In this document: positions 34,827 through 49,740 of the stretch, one piece after another
How the letters are laid out: every line of letters starts with the position of its first letter
Numbering within the stretch: the stretch's first letter is position 1
Source: Nilaparvata lugens
Lineage: Eukaryota; Arthropoda; Insecta; Hemiptera; Delphacidae
DNA length: 64,000 bases
Assembly (NCBI RefSeq): GCF_014356525.2
Contig: NC_052504.1
Coordinates: 61,514,086 to 61,578,085, forward strand
Direction of reading: 5' to 3'
Notes under the pieces: model-generated
What the model was told of the DNA's origin: nothing
Databases searched by the model: none
The model's input: only the letters and a program-made list of their open reading frames with translations
Translations under genes and position numbers: made by a program

Positions 34827-36215
34827 CTCAGGTTGCAAGATTCGGCACCTGATGGAAATAGATAAATCAATTCATCCAATGAACCAGAGCTACATTATAC
34901 TATTACAAATTATATTATAAAATCAATGATCATGTGAACATTAGTATTATTAGCTTAGAACTTAATATTCTTCCAATTGGTGTATCCTTTGATATATAAA
35001 TTGACTCGTTCCTATTCAATGAAATATTTCTTATACAATTTTTAAGACTTGCGCAAGTATTTTTATTAATTTCTTAATTTTTTAAACCTTTCCGACGAGC
35101 TAGCTTTTATTTCTTATTTCACTCGAAGCACTGAGGGCGCCCTATTCTTATTTCAACTACTTGTCACTCACGTGCTGGATTTTTTATAAGTTGCTGATGG
35201 CGATCCGAATTCCTCCTGGTAGTCCTGGATTATTGGTGGCCGAAGTCGTCTCTTCCAAGAGATTAAAAAATATTTAAATGACTTTTGCTTTACTATAGCA
35301 TCACAAAGTCTTATGAAAAATTAATAATTTGATTAAACTTTAAGTCATTAAAAATTTACAGTATAATATATTGTGCTCTATAAATTTTGGTGACATTCCA
35401 TGGTAGTGGTTGGCAGGCAAGTGGGCAAGTTCCACCTTCTTTTTCACAATTTTCATTTCCGACTTGCTAATTTACATAAAATTTAAATAATTCGTTACTA
35501 CGCCATTCAAGGCTCAAATAGTTCGTGCCAATCTATTACATTATTACTTATGTCACCCATCTGACATTATATCTTCTGTCTTCGGGCCATATCCAAAACA
35601 TAAACTGAACAACAATAATTCATAAACTCTTATCATTTATAGAAATATATTTGAATCGGCTCACTATTACCGCCCATCAATTGCTACCACTTGATTGGTT
35701 CATGCAAATTTGTTACAGTATACATGCGCCTACGAACCTCCTACTTCCTTAATACATTAATTTATTTTTATCTTTTTTAGGTTTTTAGTACATTTTTACA
35801 TGCAATATAATTTTCTAAAGATTATAGGTTGTTTCTCACTTTACAACAATTAGCCATGTGCATTTTTAATTCCTCTAGTTGCATACCATTTGATTACAAT
35901 AAATTTCTGCCAAGGTGTCTGGCTAGATTTTACGTTATGCGACTCAATCGATCATTAGGTCGCCGATCAATAGATATTTTACGCCTAACCTCAAATTTTC
36001 AATACTTTATATAATATTATATAAGTAGCAAATTATTTCCATTTCTTTTCGGCCATTATAAATTTAGCCATGATACCTGATATTATCTAATCTTTAAAAA
36101 TGTTATCGCATTTGGCGATATTAGCCTATTATTCCACTTAGACCTATAAATTTCTTTCAAGTAGGGATTTTATTTACCCATCAGATTTTGATACGTTACA
36201 TACTACAACTTGGTC

Positions 36216-38111
36216 TGTGAATAGAAGATTACTTTATTCTGTGATTCAGAAACAGAGATTCTGTCCCAGAAAGAAAAATTATTTAAGATAGCTGGAAACC
36301 TTCCACTCGAGCCAGGCGAAAAACAGATTATAATGCCATCCACTGAACTCTTGAACATTGAAAAGGCGGAAAAAGCGAGAAATAAAGCAGTGACTGGTTG
36401 GAGCTGGAAGGGTCTAGTGATGTTTCTTGTTCCTTATTCCCGAGTTCACAAACCCTCAGCACGAAATGAACAGATAGACGCTCGAGAGAGAGGGAACATA
36501 GTATAAGAGGTAGCGAACAGCAAAAAACTAAGAAGATAAGAACTGGAGTACTGCACTAAATCATCGTATACGGTATCTGTTATCTACTAACCTTTACCTA
36601 TTAGAACTATTAACTTTGCTTAACTAGTACAATGAGCAATATGGAGAAGGAGGATTGCATTCGAAATTGTAGGAAATTACTTAATAATTCTCTTTTACAG
36701 CAAACAGTTTCCAACACGAACTAATTAATCTACTCACTCTTTCTGGGATTCTTCTCAGTTTAATCTTCACTGATTTGGCAGTTTTTTCTCAGGAGAATCC
36801 TCTTCTATGGCTTTCTATTCTACATCATACAATTGATGAAGTTAACTGAAACTCTAATAAAGTGACGAGTGTTAAAGCAATAAACGTTGTAATTGAAGGC
36901 TCACTGACCAATAATTTCAAGATGGTCCGGATAATGATTTTTGCATCCATTGCTAGAACGATAAACCGCTTCAACGGTTCTTGAAGAATCTTTTCCTCAC
37001 ATATCGACATGATTTTATGTTGATTTTTAAGACTTTGAATCGAAAAATCAACTCAATGAACACTCTTGGTAATAATTGGTTCCATCAATAATCAATTAAT
37101 AAATTGAACTATTCAATTATTTTCACCTTTCGCACAGTTATAGTTCTTTGACAAAAATTCAACAAATCACTGAATCATTTGAGCCCAATGATATTCCAGT
37201 TTGTGAATATCCTTGCTTGTAAAATGACTATGATAAGTGACATAATCATCTATCCAGCTTATAGCTATCCAGAAAATATAAAACGCTATTATAAAATTGA
37301 TAATGATGTTTAAAACAATTGGTGCTGATTGTACTTACGTTGATTCAGTAACAAGTCAGTAACATTCGACACTTGAGACATGCTACTTCAATAACGTCTA
37401 AATTTACAAACAAGATAGTATGCAATAATATTCATAACGCACCTTCAAAATCAATTAAGAATGGAATGATTGATACGAATGAACTCACCTACTTCAGCAA
37501 AGATAGAATAATCCAATTCGAATATTCAAAACTGACCGGAGTAACACAAAGCCTTGCACAGGCGGTACTCTAACTATAACACTAGGCCTAAATGCGTTTT
37601 TATCAGTGGAGTTTTGAACATGTCTCCTCACAACGAACTGAATGAAGACTGGTACTGGATAGATTACAGTGGGTTAGTAGACACATGAACACGTGACTGA
37701 CCTTGGTCTACACTTCGACTGACTTGATTAGATACTAGGCTACCACTACGGTACTTGTTCAGTCGTTTAATGCTATAAGTTTATCAACCAGCCGTATTTC
37801 TACAATGATTGTAGATTCTGAATTGGAAAAGGTAACGTTGATTTGTTTTCAAAATAAAGTTCGAAAAAATAAGTGTTCCAAAACAATTGATTAAGCTAAT
37901 AGTTCGTCACTTGAGAATCCAGGCACATCAGTTATAAGGTACTCTCGAATGATAAGCTCAAATAATCTATTAGTAAAATCGAAACTAGTAGTTATGCAAA
38001 ATCATCAACACCATGTATCTATGTTGAGCATGAACTTTATTTATAACGCTTTAGTAAACAAGAAAAAATCACATAAATTCATGAATTTATCCTAAATACA
38101 ATTAGGTATTG
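36216..38111. other. Intergenic stretch, nothing recognised
   Basis: AT-rich sequence without a supportable exon, RNA gene or repeat boundary. Confidence 0.5.
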
Positions 38112-38639
38112 AGCTGCGTTTACACCGGAGTTGATAACACGAGTTATTAACAAAAAGTTATTAAATTGACTGAATCGTCAAAAATTTCTCTTGACAAAAG
38201 TTAATAACTCATGTTTCTAACAGAAAATTTCTTGTTATTAACAAGATCTTGTTATCAATATAATTGACTTCCATATGATTTCATTTAACGAGAGTTGCTT
38301 GATATGATATAACAGACGGAATAAAAAGCAAAAATCTGGTGTGGCGTACTCACACAACTTTCTTTGCCGTTATGGAAATTTATGCAAAGATCTAAGCCAG
38401 CTGGTGACAGGACTATAACGCTGGAGACACAGTGGACACGAGGTCTGCTATCTCTTCATAGTGAATGATTTAATAGGATCAACAGTTTGCAATTGAAATA
38501 ATAACATTTTCTAGAATTTCGAGCTTATTTTAAATTTTACTTGAAAAATGTTACTGAACATTAATTGTGGATTTTCATGCTCAATCTTTTCCATTTGGAT
38601 TTTTTTGTTCAATTTGTATCTGAAGCCTAATAATTGGAA

Positions 38640-38945
38640 ATCTAAAATCAAACTTTACCTAGATGGGGCGGAGCTCCTGAAATTTTTACAGATATGGGAC
38701 ATGTGACAGTTAATAGAGCTTATCGATGACTATTTCAGGAATAACTTTAATCAAAATCGTTGGAGCCGTTTCTGAGAAAATCGCGAAAACCCCTGTTTTT
38801 GACAACATTTTCGCCATTTTGAATCGCATTTGATCGAAATTACTCGTGTCGGATCCTTATATTGTAAGAGCCTTACGTTCCAAATTTCAAGTCATTCCGT
38901 TAACTGGGAGATGAGATGTCGTGTTCACAGACGCACATACACTCA
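38640..38945 (+). repeat. Dispersed repeat with inverted relative at 59690-59960
   Basis: Shared phrases, in reverse complement, are GAGAAAATCGCGAAAACCCC-type, ATTTTCGCCATTT, GTCGGATCCTTATATTGTA, CAAATTTCAAGTCATTCCGT and GGAGATGAGAT. The copy runs directly into the (AC)n array, and the other copy has GTGTATGTCTGTGTA at the matching end, so the array probably grew from the element's own CACA-rich terminus. Confidence 0.65.
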
Positions 38946-38947
38946 TA

Positions 38948-39048
<101 letters not shown>

Positions 39049-39637
39049 ACACACATGCACACACACTCATGTGTGTGATCATTAAAATAATGATCTCCAT
39101 CTGATCTTATGTAAATAAATTATAATGTGTTTACACCAGAGTTTAAAACAAAAGTTTTCAACATAAGTTGATAACATTTTCTTTTGGCTGCTAGTTTTGT
39201 TATCAACAAAAGTTAATAACTATGTCTCGTGTTTTGTCTGCAGCTGTAGTTATTAGGGAACAGCTGTAGTTGTAGGGTAGGGATGCTGGGTGAGGGTGAT
39301 GCGGGGAAGATAATAACCTGTTATTAACAAAAGTTACCGACTCTTGATGGATAACATAAGAGTTGTTAATAACAATGAATTTTCTGTTGAAAACACGTGT
39401 TATCAACTTTTTTCAAGAAAATTTTTGTCGATTCAGTCAAGTTGACAACTTTCTATCAATAACTCATGTTATCAACTCCGGTGTAAATGCAACTCAACAT
39501 GATATTATTAACTTTTGTAATAATTAACATCAGTTGATAACAAAAATGTTAAAAACTTGTGTTATTAACTCCGGTGTAAACGCAGCTTTAGAATTGGGAT
39601 TCTAGCAAACGATAAAAGTGGATTAGTTATTTGTGCA

Positions 39638-41008
39638 ACTAGTGCGCAAAGTGACAGTTTGCCGCACCGAAAGAAGCGTTTACTCGCCTACGGCTCGGGC
39701 GGAATGGTTTTTGAGTGCAGCAGAGGAACTTTGTGCACATATTTCACATTAAATTCTTCCTACAGTTACCATTTAATGTAAAAAATAGGTAATTGAAGGT
39801 AAAAATGTCTCATAATTCATCAATTTTTTTGAGCGTTATATTATTGTGGCACTTCAATTGCTTATTATGAAGTATTGCATTCATTACACACATAAATGTT
39901 CAGAAGTTAATAGAAATGACAATAGACGTGATATTTCAGAGTTATCCAGGTGTCAATTATTCTTATCCCATCTACAAAAAATCATAAATTATTACTATAA
40001 TGAAGATTATAATAACAAAATAATAATATGATTGATGTTGAAAAATTATTCCTTTCCACATAGGTATGAAATGATATAGTTTTACTCATTTTGCTTTGGA
40101 TCTAGTATTCACAGGGTTTTCTAACTTACCTTTTTTGGAGAGTAAAAGTGGAATTCAAATATTCTTCTTTCTTGTATGTTAATTTTTTTTCTTCAATTAT
40201 GAGTCAATTTTATGAGCTATCGCTGCTGCCTACTATTGTGTCTCACTTCCACAATCACATTCAACACTATCCACATCCATTTTTTACATAAATTATTACG
40301 AAAATCAAATAATAAACAACAAATTTGCATTCAAAATACGCGCCAACGGCTGATTTGAATGATGGAGGTATGAAGAACCGAAAGGCGCGCGACCTAGCGG
40401 AAAAAAAACTACGTTCGTTCCATCTTTCCAACTATCTATCTAAAAACAATTTCCAGAAATTATTTTAGATTTACGGTCTCAAATTACGAAAAAATGCTCA
40501 AAGTAGCCTAAAAATATTAATAAAAATAACATGGACACCAGAGAATTTTGATTGTAGTTTTTTTTATTCACATCAATATCAATGAACGGTAATTATTTAA
40601 CCTCAAAATTCAAATTTCATAATGTGTATTTGCTAGAGTACATTTCTCATTGCTTGCAGTTGCAATAATAATTATCAATAGAAAAGAAACATTATTTATT
40701 ATTAAATGATGAGAAGTAATTATTAAATTATGTTTTACATGAACATTATTCTTTTTTGGATTCCTAGAATGAGATTCTATCATAAATGTAGCCATTGAAA
40801 TGATTCTCATCCAAACACAGTCATTCTAACCAACTTAATTTTGGCTTTCGCGTACCATTCATCCATATAACCCACTAACTATTTTGTGTTGCCATGTTGC
40901 AAATCTGGAGTACGCAAAGTAAACACTTTGCGCACTAGTGCGGAAAAGTGATTCTTTGCGTTCTGTAATCAGTGCAGGAATGGTCACTTTTCAAGGTAAC
41001 TGTAGGAA
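39638..41008. repeat. Inverted-repeat-bounded segment, probable non-autonomous DNA element
   Basis: ACTAGTGCGCAAAGTG (39638-39653) is exactly complementary to 40924-40939, and TTCCTACAGTTACC (39757-39770) is exactly complementary to 40995-41008. The two pairs are not concentric, suggesting two overlapping elements or a rearranged one. No coding capacity. Confidence 0.5.
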
Positions 41009-41384
41009 AAGTATATTAATTTACATTCTTATCCAGTTCTGATGATTATAGATGATTTTGTTTCAAAAGAGATATTCTACTGAATTATTTCAAACACAAG
41101 CAGCTGATTCCCGAGGTTGTAATTATTATTTTTCACTATTTATCATGTAACTTGCAGCTGGCAGTCACTGAATTTTTCAAGCATTCCGTATTATGTTTTT
41201 GTTGGTCGCAGCTATTGATAGCAAATGGTGGCACACCATTCAGCCGCTATCCTCGACCTTAAAATTCCTGAGAAGCCAAAATACGTTCTTTCGACTACTT
41301 TTCAAAACTGGCAAAAAAATTCAATTATTTCTGAAGAACTTTCACGCCTCCACCACCCACTTATCTTTTGAAATATAAAAAGTT

Positions 41385-41780
41385 TCTAGCATGTCAGAAA
41401 TTTCATGTTTTCTGCTCGAATTGTCTCGACATTGACAAACATAATCATTAATTGAAAAATAACTATCGGTCGCATAAATGACTCAGATACCAATAGAAAG
41501 GGGACTTTCTCCTAGTTAATTATATATCAAATTATTATGCATTACAACGCCTCATGAATTTGAGAGAAGAGGTATTCAAAAGAAAAACTAATAACTGTGA
41601 TGTTTCCAGTTTCATGAAACAAGCTTTTCTTCAACCCTGGAACTTTTTTAGCACTACTGGCATATCGGGGATGATATTCTACATTCGATTCTGACGTTAA
41701 ATTGGAAATTTGAAAAAGTTACAATTTTACACGATTTGGCAACCTTGTAATTTCTTTGGCTGGATAGCCAAGTATTAACT
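41385..41780 (-). repeat. Dispersed repeat copy (partner of 2215-2640)
   Basis: Reverse complement of the repeat at 2215-2640 over about 400 bases. Both contain the TCATGTTTTCTGCTCGAA phrase (or its complement) and the GATATTCTACATTCGATTCTGA phrase with small differences. Confidence 0.6.
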
Positions 41781-43260
41781 TATTTTACACAGACTATAGT
41801 TCATAATTATTGATCTGGTATTGTATTATTTCGAGAATACAATGAGAACTAATAGGCTTATTCCATGTTTGAATTTTCTTCTATATATTTTTTTGTAAAG
41901 TGTAGTAGGCCGATAGCTTAAGAGTATAAACCGAACAAACATTTTAACGGAGAACAAAATACACTTCCGTGATAGGTTATAACTAATATTATTGCACGAC
42001 TATAAAATAGGTGGATTTTAAGGTTTAGTATAGGAATCGAGAGCCTTTTACACTTTTTCAATAATTAATCCAGCCATCTGCAATGTAACTTTTTTATTTA
42101 TTCTAGTTGCGATACGAACTTATTTTGTTCCTGGCGTTTGGCTTGTCAGAGTTGTATTAAGGTAAGTTATATGGAATTCTTTGAGCAATCAATGAGAAGT
42201 AATAATATTCAGATGTATAATTTTCAGGTGCAAAGATATTCCACTTATTATAGTAAAAATTGTTTTTATCAGGACTGAACTATACTGGTAAGTTTTGGAA
42301 GTCGAGCGAGTTTTGGAGTTCTTAACTCTCTGCCGAGATAGAATAATATTGGTATTTCTGACTATTATTATTTATTCATTCAATCCACTTAAAGGCGGAT
42401 GTTAACTTTTAGTAGAGGAATCCAGAATGAGATTGAAAAGTAAGATTCCAAAAGAAGATTCATTTTTATCTTTCATTCAACGACCAATTTTCAAGGTCAA
42501 TCTTATTTTTTCCTACTGATCATTAGACTAGATTCCCTCTAACTATTTGTGAATCAATCAATAAAATAATATGAATGTGAATTTTTCAGTATTTCAATAT
42601 TTTCTTTCCACTTTCCTAGCATTCCAGTCTGAAAAATAAACACTGCCATCATGAATTGATCCCCATGTCTATAATAATCGAATAGTAGGTATAGCCTATA
42701 ATATCTTGATCGATTATTCGTTTCTGTGTGAAACGAATAATATAGGTACTAGAATAATTCAAATATAATATGATCCAATAATTCCGAATGAGCTTTCTTC
42801 ACAGGAAAACGTTATTTCATTTCTAAATAAGCTAGGAAGCAATATTTCAATGATTTGTAGATATGCATAAGTACTATTGTGATATCATAGCGATAGTAGT
42901 TGACTACATTGGTCTTAAATTGAATTTATATCGGTCTCTACTCTAGAATTATAAGACAATCTAAGATATCAGTATCATTATGAGTTCATTCTAATCTGAA
43001 TCTATTTCAATATCATTGAGCTCCAACTTCACTAAGCTCCTCGTTAATCGAGACTACTGTATTGAATGAAGACGGATAAAAGATGTCATTCCAATACCTC
43101 TAGAAACTCGAGTTGCCTTGAAAAGGTCGTGGCCTGATGACGAGCTCGATGTCTGAGACAGATGGAAGCAGGTTGTGATAAAGAAGTAGTGAAGCAGTCT
43201 GGCTCCAGGCAGCTGCCAACAAGGTTATTAGGCGAGCGCTCACTACAATCCGATCCAAGC
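41781..43260. other. Region upstream of the alkaline phosphatase start
   Basis: It should hold the promoter and 5' UTR if no further upstream exon exists, but I cannot identify a TATA box, initiator or other defined element. An in-frame ATG at 43162 would lengthen the protein by 33 residues and put charged sequence before the signal peptide, so it is probably 5' UTR. Confidence 0.45.
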
Positions 43261-43354
43261 ATGGCTCTGGTTAATCATTTGCCAAAAGTGTCTGTTGTTT
43301 TTCTAGTGATACTTGCATTGACCCAGCAAATAGGATCTCTGACTTCATCGATGG
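43261..43354 (+). CDS. Alkaline phosphatase exon 1, signal peptide
   Basis: The ATG at 43261 sits in CCAAGCATGG, a good initiation context. It encodes MALVNHLPKVSVVFLVILAL followed by a polar TQQIGSLTSSM. The donor GTGAGT starts at 43355, leaving one base of a split codon. A basic/polar n-region, an eleven-residue hydrophobic core and small residues after it fit a cleavable signal. Confidence 0.85.
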
Positions 43355-44481
43355 GTGAGTTGATTCTTCACAATAACTTCAAGAAGTGACTTCCAGAAAC
43401 TCCACATAGATGAATTGAGTGCATCAAATTCACTATTCAAAGTAGTGAATGAATAGTGCCTGTTAACAATATTCAATCATTGATTCGAAAAGTATTTTGA
43501 ACCTACAGAGGAACTCTGTAGAAGCCCTCGGAGTACTTGAAGTTTTGATATCAGGAACTTCTTGAAATCCACATAAATTGTGAATCTCAAATTATTAAAC
43601 TGGTATATTCAATCATTTATTCGAAAAGTATTTTGAGGCTCCAGAGTGTAATTGGAGTTTTAATCTCAGGAATTTCTTGAAATTATGAATCTCAAATTAT
43701 TATACTGGTTCACATTGGATTGATAACATAATAGTAACAAAACACTATTTATGATTTTGTATGAAATGTAAATTTATAGACTTGAAATAAAAAAAACAAC
43801 TATGAGCTGTTTGTAAATGGTATCACGCTATAGCCTTCTCCCTGCACGTAGGATGATGATAATCATAATAATAATAATAATAATAACATAGAATCGAATT
43901 ATCTTATTCGAAGTGTATTATTATATTCCATTGATTCCTCTAGTGAAATATTCCCTTATTGTTTTATTCGCAATATCATTTCTATTGTATTGTGCGAAAC
44001 AGTGAGTTTCTCCACCTGTAGGCTACTATCAACTTGATTTGAAGCAGATTACTTGATCAACCGTCTTCATCAATCAATGATAGAGCTTCCACATATTTCT
44101 GAAACATTGGGTTGAATATCTGTCAAAAAATTATATTCTATAAAGGAGATAAGTTTCATCCGATCATCCAAGAAAATATATTAGGCTATTGTAACCATTA
44201 TTTTAAACAACCAATGTATTTTATTTATTCATTACAAAAATATTTTTTTACATTACTCTGAAACATGGTTAATATTCTCTTGACTCAATATGAATATCAA
44301 AATATTTATTTCGCTGAGGATTTCACGAGTCATAACACATTATAATATAACATGCAAGTTAATTTTCAATTTTTCTTGGTTTTCAATACAGTTGGAATAT
44401 TTTTCTTGCAAAGAGCCCTATAGCGTTAAATATTGTTATGAATGCACGAGCGTATAGAATATTTGCTTGTACATAAATCTA

Positions 44482-44560
<79 letters not shown>

Positions 44561-47500
44561 CAGCTTCTTCAATGTCCTGAGCTTAGTAGACTATTGAGTA
44601 GTCTACTGTTCCAAACAGCAACAGAGTTGGAGAGACAATGCTCCGATCGTTGACAATTCTCTGTAGTTCTCTAAAAATATAAAAATATAGGAATAAGTAG
44701 TAAAAGTAGGGGAATCAATATAATTATTGAGCTGAGAATCAGAATGAAATGTACTTTAATACTTGAATAAAGAAATTCAAGTTCAACACTTCCAGGCTTG
44801 TATTAAGTGTGGGAACATTGATGTGTGAATATAAGACATCCATTGTCTTTGCAAAGATCGGATTTGAATCAAGAGAACAATGATTGTTACCAAGAGCGGA
44901 ACAATTTTCAGTTGTACAAGGTTGGCCACATTCAAGTGAAAATTGAATTTCGTCTGGTACAGTATAAATAAACAACAGTTAGCGAGTCTCAAGCTGTTCT
45001 ACTTGTATCACTCATATAGTTATATACAATTTATTATCAAATTATGTTACTAATATAGTTAGTCTACTCATGATAGTAGATAGTACTGATAGTCATGATA
45101 GATAGTACACACTGTTGTGTGTAGGACACTCTTGTCAAGATAAGAACTACTCATGAATCAAATAACTATGAGAATATAATATTATTGAGTATTGTGAACA
45201 GATACAGCTAACTGTTGGATGTCCTCACACTATAATTATAATGAGGCTCACGTTATAATATCAGAGAAGAAAGATAGGAGAACAGCGTTGCCGATTTTCT
45301 TCCTCGCTACTGCCTTCTACAGAGGATACTGATACTAATACATCTGAAGTAATATTTTCTGTCCATTTTTTTTTCTTTAATAATCAATTATATATTATAT
45401 TCGTCCAGAAAGTATTTTTTTCAATGATTGAAGGAAAAATTTCCGTTATTGAGATTTACTATTCTGTTAATTCTACATTGTTGAATACGATCTGGCAACA
45501 ATGCAGAGTTGGAAAAAGAGAGAGCTATTTGTTTTGTTGAATGTTAGACAAGGATAGTTGTTACAAATTTTTATCACGCCTATCCGATAGGAAATTGATA
45601 AACTCAATACAGGAAATATAAATGAATATATACATGAAGTAATTCCATTCAGGAAGCACACACTCATGATGAATTTATCCGCTTTTTCATCATTCAAATG
45701 ATAAACTGATCATCCTTCATATTCACTCATTCCACCACCAACGATCCAGTTGTTGAGAACATCATAATAACAATTAAATTATTGTTATTGGAGATTAAAA
45801 GAATTAAATCTTCACATTCCAATAAAACCAAGAAGTTTAATAAGTATCAGGCCTATAATAATTTTCTGTGTAATTAATTTGCTACTGAATAGAATAATGA
45901 TTGAAGATTGACAAGAATAACATCCTTCTTGTTACATCGTGCTTTTTGGTTAGTTACTCTGGACAAAGCTTTGATGGATTTGCTAACGAATTTCGAAATT
46001 TGAGAACTATGAATAAAAAAAATATACATTCAAATCATACATTGAGAGATGGTGGAAAATAATAATTAACCTGCGGAGTGCTTCAAAGTCGAATCATATC
46101 TGAATTCAAAGAGTGATCTACATTTTTGATTTGCAGAGAGGCTTCATTTTGCATATTTGAGCTTTTGTCACGAAAAGGGTGCGAAATAACAGTGTCCGCG
46201 CTACCATTTCTTTCATATTCATGTTGATTTTTTCTAAATTAAATCTGCAGTATTTCTCTCCTTAAATCTGAAGCCTTACAAAGAATCTTTCATAAAAGAT
46301 TTTTCCAAAATACAATTCTGTTAGTATATGATATAAAATACTGGATAAGAATCCGAGAAATAAAAATTAATAAGACGAAAAGAAATAATACGATAAAGAA
46401 TAACAAGTCATAATTACTTCAAAATAGTACAGGTCCGTATTCTTAATCAGAGACTTTTTTATTCAAAAGGAAACTGAACCATTCCTCATTCTCTAATCAG
46501 AAACTCGTCCAGAGACAATACACTCTTTTTTATAGCAGCTCTTTTGTGAAGTTCGGTTTTCTCATTCAGAAATACGGAAATTAATATTCTTGATTAGCCT
46601 GGTGATTCATGAACAAGGTATATTATCTCTGTCCTCTTCCGTCTCAGATAGAATCATAAATCTCGATAATCTCATGTCGATCAATCCTTTTTCTCTTCTA
46701 ACTATTGCATCCAATATATAGAAAGTATTATTTCTAATTAAATAAAAAATTAGTCATTATTAGCATAATATAATGGAACATTTATCATTTTCTGATATCA
46801 AACTGATCATAAGAACAAGACTTTCGCATCAAAATAACAACCAATTGAATTTCTTCTGACAATTCTTCAGTTTCTATTATTCCACTACATCAACACATCA
46901 TGAACAGAAAAGTGGCGTTTACTGTCAAAATCTGCACAAAAAACTCTAATAGGAATGTACCCAATCGATTGAAGGGGGGAGCAGTAGCGTAGGCTAGCCA
47001 GAATTTTGGAATGGTGGGGGGGCCCTGAAAAATTTTGGCCCCCTATAGTCTTCACTTAGTAGAATTTGAATTGGTGGGTGGGGGGTATTATCTTGGATGT
47101 AACCTGGAAACCCCCCCCCCCACCATTCACTACGCCACTGAAGGGGAGCACTACTCTTTTGTCATGTGTCATCTTTCATCATTGGTCAACAAAGTATGTG
47201 GCCTACCTCATTATCATTCCATTTTTGTAATAAGAGCTCTCTTGAAAACAAAATCATAAGAAAGGGTTGTTTGTTACTGCAGTCACTGGGAACTATAGGT
47301 ACTTCCCATTCTCAACGATGACTTTAATGATGTTTTGCACTTACCACAATGGTATCGATCGGCTCCTTTTCTCCCAAAATACGGCCCTTGTGAATGAGAA
47401 AACAGCCGATGCACCTGTCGGCCCTAGTTAATGCATCCCTTTGCAACACGTGCCTCTGTGCCCTCAACCACACCCCTCATCACTTTGTCAGTACTTGAAA

Positions 47501-49685
47501 GTATTGTGCGTGAGTTTCATTCAACAACTTAATTGCAGTCTCAATTGAACGACTCCGAACACCTTTGTGACTTGTCAATTGAAATGCTAATTTATCTCTT
47601 GGAGGAGAAGAAATACTCGCAGTTGCCTTGTAATTTCTTCAAATTCAATCATAGTTCTTAAGAAATATTTTCTTCAAGGCCAGACTATTGTAAAAATTCC
47701 CCGAGCAAGTGACCTGGTATTGAGGTATTAAATTAAGCGTAAAATAAAAATGTTGTTCATGATATATGTTGCTTTGGATTAAGATATACAGACAAATACT
47801 GAGTTATTTCATTTACAACTCCAATGAAGAGTTTAAAAGTAGATTTACAATTTATAATGAGTAGAAAGATGAAATTTATAATAATTTTTTCCAGTTTATC
47901 TACTTCCATTATGGTTGATAATTAATAATAATTATTATTATTTTCCCGGCCCGGGAAAGATATTTATCTCGGGCAACTCCCGTGTTTCGGATGGACATGT
48001 TAACCGTCGGTCCCGGCTGCCTAAAAAGCAGTCGCTAGGTCATGTCAGAAGCCCTGAAATTGATCAGTTGCGACCTGAAAACTCTGACACCAGACCTGAG
48101 CCAGCCAGGTCACACGATATTATTATTATTATTATTCATATTATTATTATTATTATTTCCCTGTTTGAGGTTCTGCTTGACCACCCTTTCCCTGGGCTCC
48201 GACCCCCAAGGAAGAGTGACAAGCGATTTTTCCAGAGTGACTGCTCCACATGTCCATGTGGTAAACAATCATACTGGGTCCGTTACCATTAAATCGTTTG
48301 CTCTGAGTAGACGTAATGAACCAAGAATGACAGCCTTCTGCATCTGACCTGCAAGCACAGCAGCAGGTCTCTCACAGGCTGGAATCGTTCTAAGGTTGGC
48401 CAAAAATGAAGGTCTCATTCCTCCCAGTACACCTACAATCAACACTACCATTCTCACAGAGTAGCCTGGGTTTAGCCTGCGCAGCTCCTTTAGTAGGTCA
48501 TGATATTTCGTCTGTTTTTCCTCCTCTTTGGTGACAATGTTACCCTCAGCTGGTGCTGAAAACTCAATGACATACATTGTCTTCGAAGTGATGTCAAGGA
48601 GGACAACATCAGGCTTTGTGGCTCTTAAAAGCCTGGTGGTAGAGAATGAGTAATTCCAATAAATTCGGCACCTCTCATTCCCCACTACAGATTCAATCCC
48701 CCTGGGGCATAGGCAGCACTGGTGTTTTGTCGATACCATATGAGTGTCTAAGATGGTAATAGAGCACTCGCAGAGCAGCATTATGTCGATGGATGTAGCC
48801 TGCAGTTGCATGCACACAACAAGAAGACAGGATGTGCATGATCGTCTCTGGTGCTCTATGACACACCCTGCAACTGATATCAGGAACATCCATGTGCATT
48901 ACTCTGCTGCGGTATGACAATGTGTTGATGACACCATCTTGACATGCCAGTATGAAACCCTCAGGCTCAGATTTCAGGGCTGCTGACTTCAGAAAAGCAA
49001 AAGTCAGTGGCTTGGACAAGCCTTGCTCCTCAACATGCCTGTAGAAAACACCATGCAAGGTTTTGTCCTTATGTTGCTGCAACAGGAGTCTGGACTCAGC
49101 AGTCTATTCTAGCCCTGAGCTGGTTAGGCTCATGCTCCTCCTCTCGATCAGAACGAAAATCGAGACCAAGGGTATCTGCCGCATGCTGTGCTGCCCTATA
49201 TAGGAAGGCCCCAACCCCTGCAACTCCATGGTCATGAACCAGCTGCATAAGGGGATCAGAGCATCTTTGTATGCTGCAGGCAAACTGTAAGGCCACCCTG
49301 TTGTGCAGATTCTCCAAACCAAGTAGACATCTGCCCCCTTCATGCCTTGGCAGGTATATTCGGGCAACAGAAGAGCGGGGATGTAAACTTCTCTCCATGT
49401 GCATCCTTTTTCGGGTTTCCCTGTCCAGGTCCTGGAGCTCATTCCGATTCCACTTAACCACTCCAAAAGAGTAGGTGAGAGCCGGCACAGCAAGCATGTT
49501 GGTGGCTTCAACTTTATTCTTACCAGATAACTCAGATGACCAGAGCCTCCTGATTCTCCTCTTATACTCACTGCATAGAGCCATCTTTATTTTTACAGTA
49601 TCCTGAGCTTGATTCTGATCAAATCCCAGATGACTCTCCAGATGAATCTGGTATGACTCTCCAGCTCTTAGGGCTCTTATTATGC

Positions 49686-49740
<55 letters not shown>

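Larger units (their letters stand above)
28150..36215 (+). repeat. Older dispersed repeat (copy 1), split by a 6-kb Helitron-like insertion
   Basis: 28150-28547 and 34597-36215 match, in reverse complement and in the right order, one continuous stretch at 54985-53030. The join in the uninterrupted copy is at about 54605, where TTTCAT runs straight into GATCATATGC. Divergence is clearly higher than within the tandem duplication. I see no coding capacity and cannot name the family. Confidence 0.7.

Noticed and set aside
43162..43260. Upstream in-frame ATG for the alkaline phosphatase
   Set aside because: It would bury the signal peptide behind 33 polar, charged residues; the ATG at 43261 gives a standard signal sequence and has the better context.
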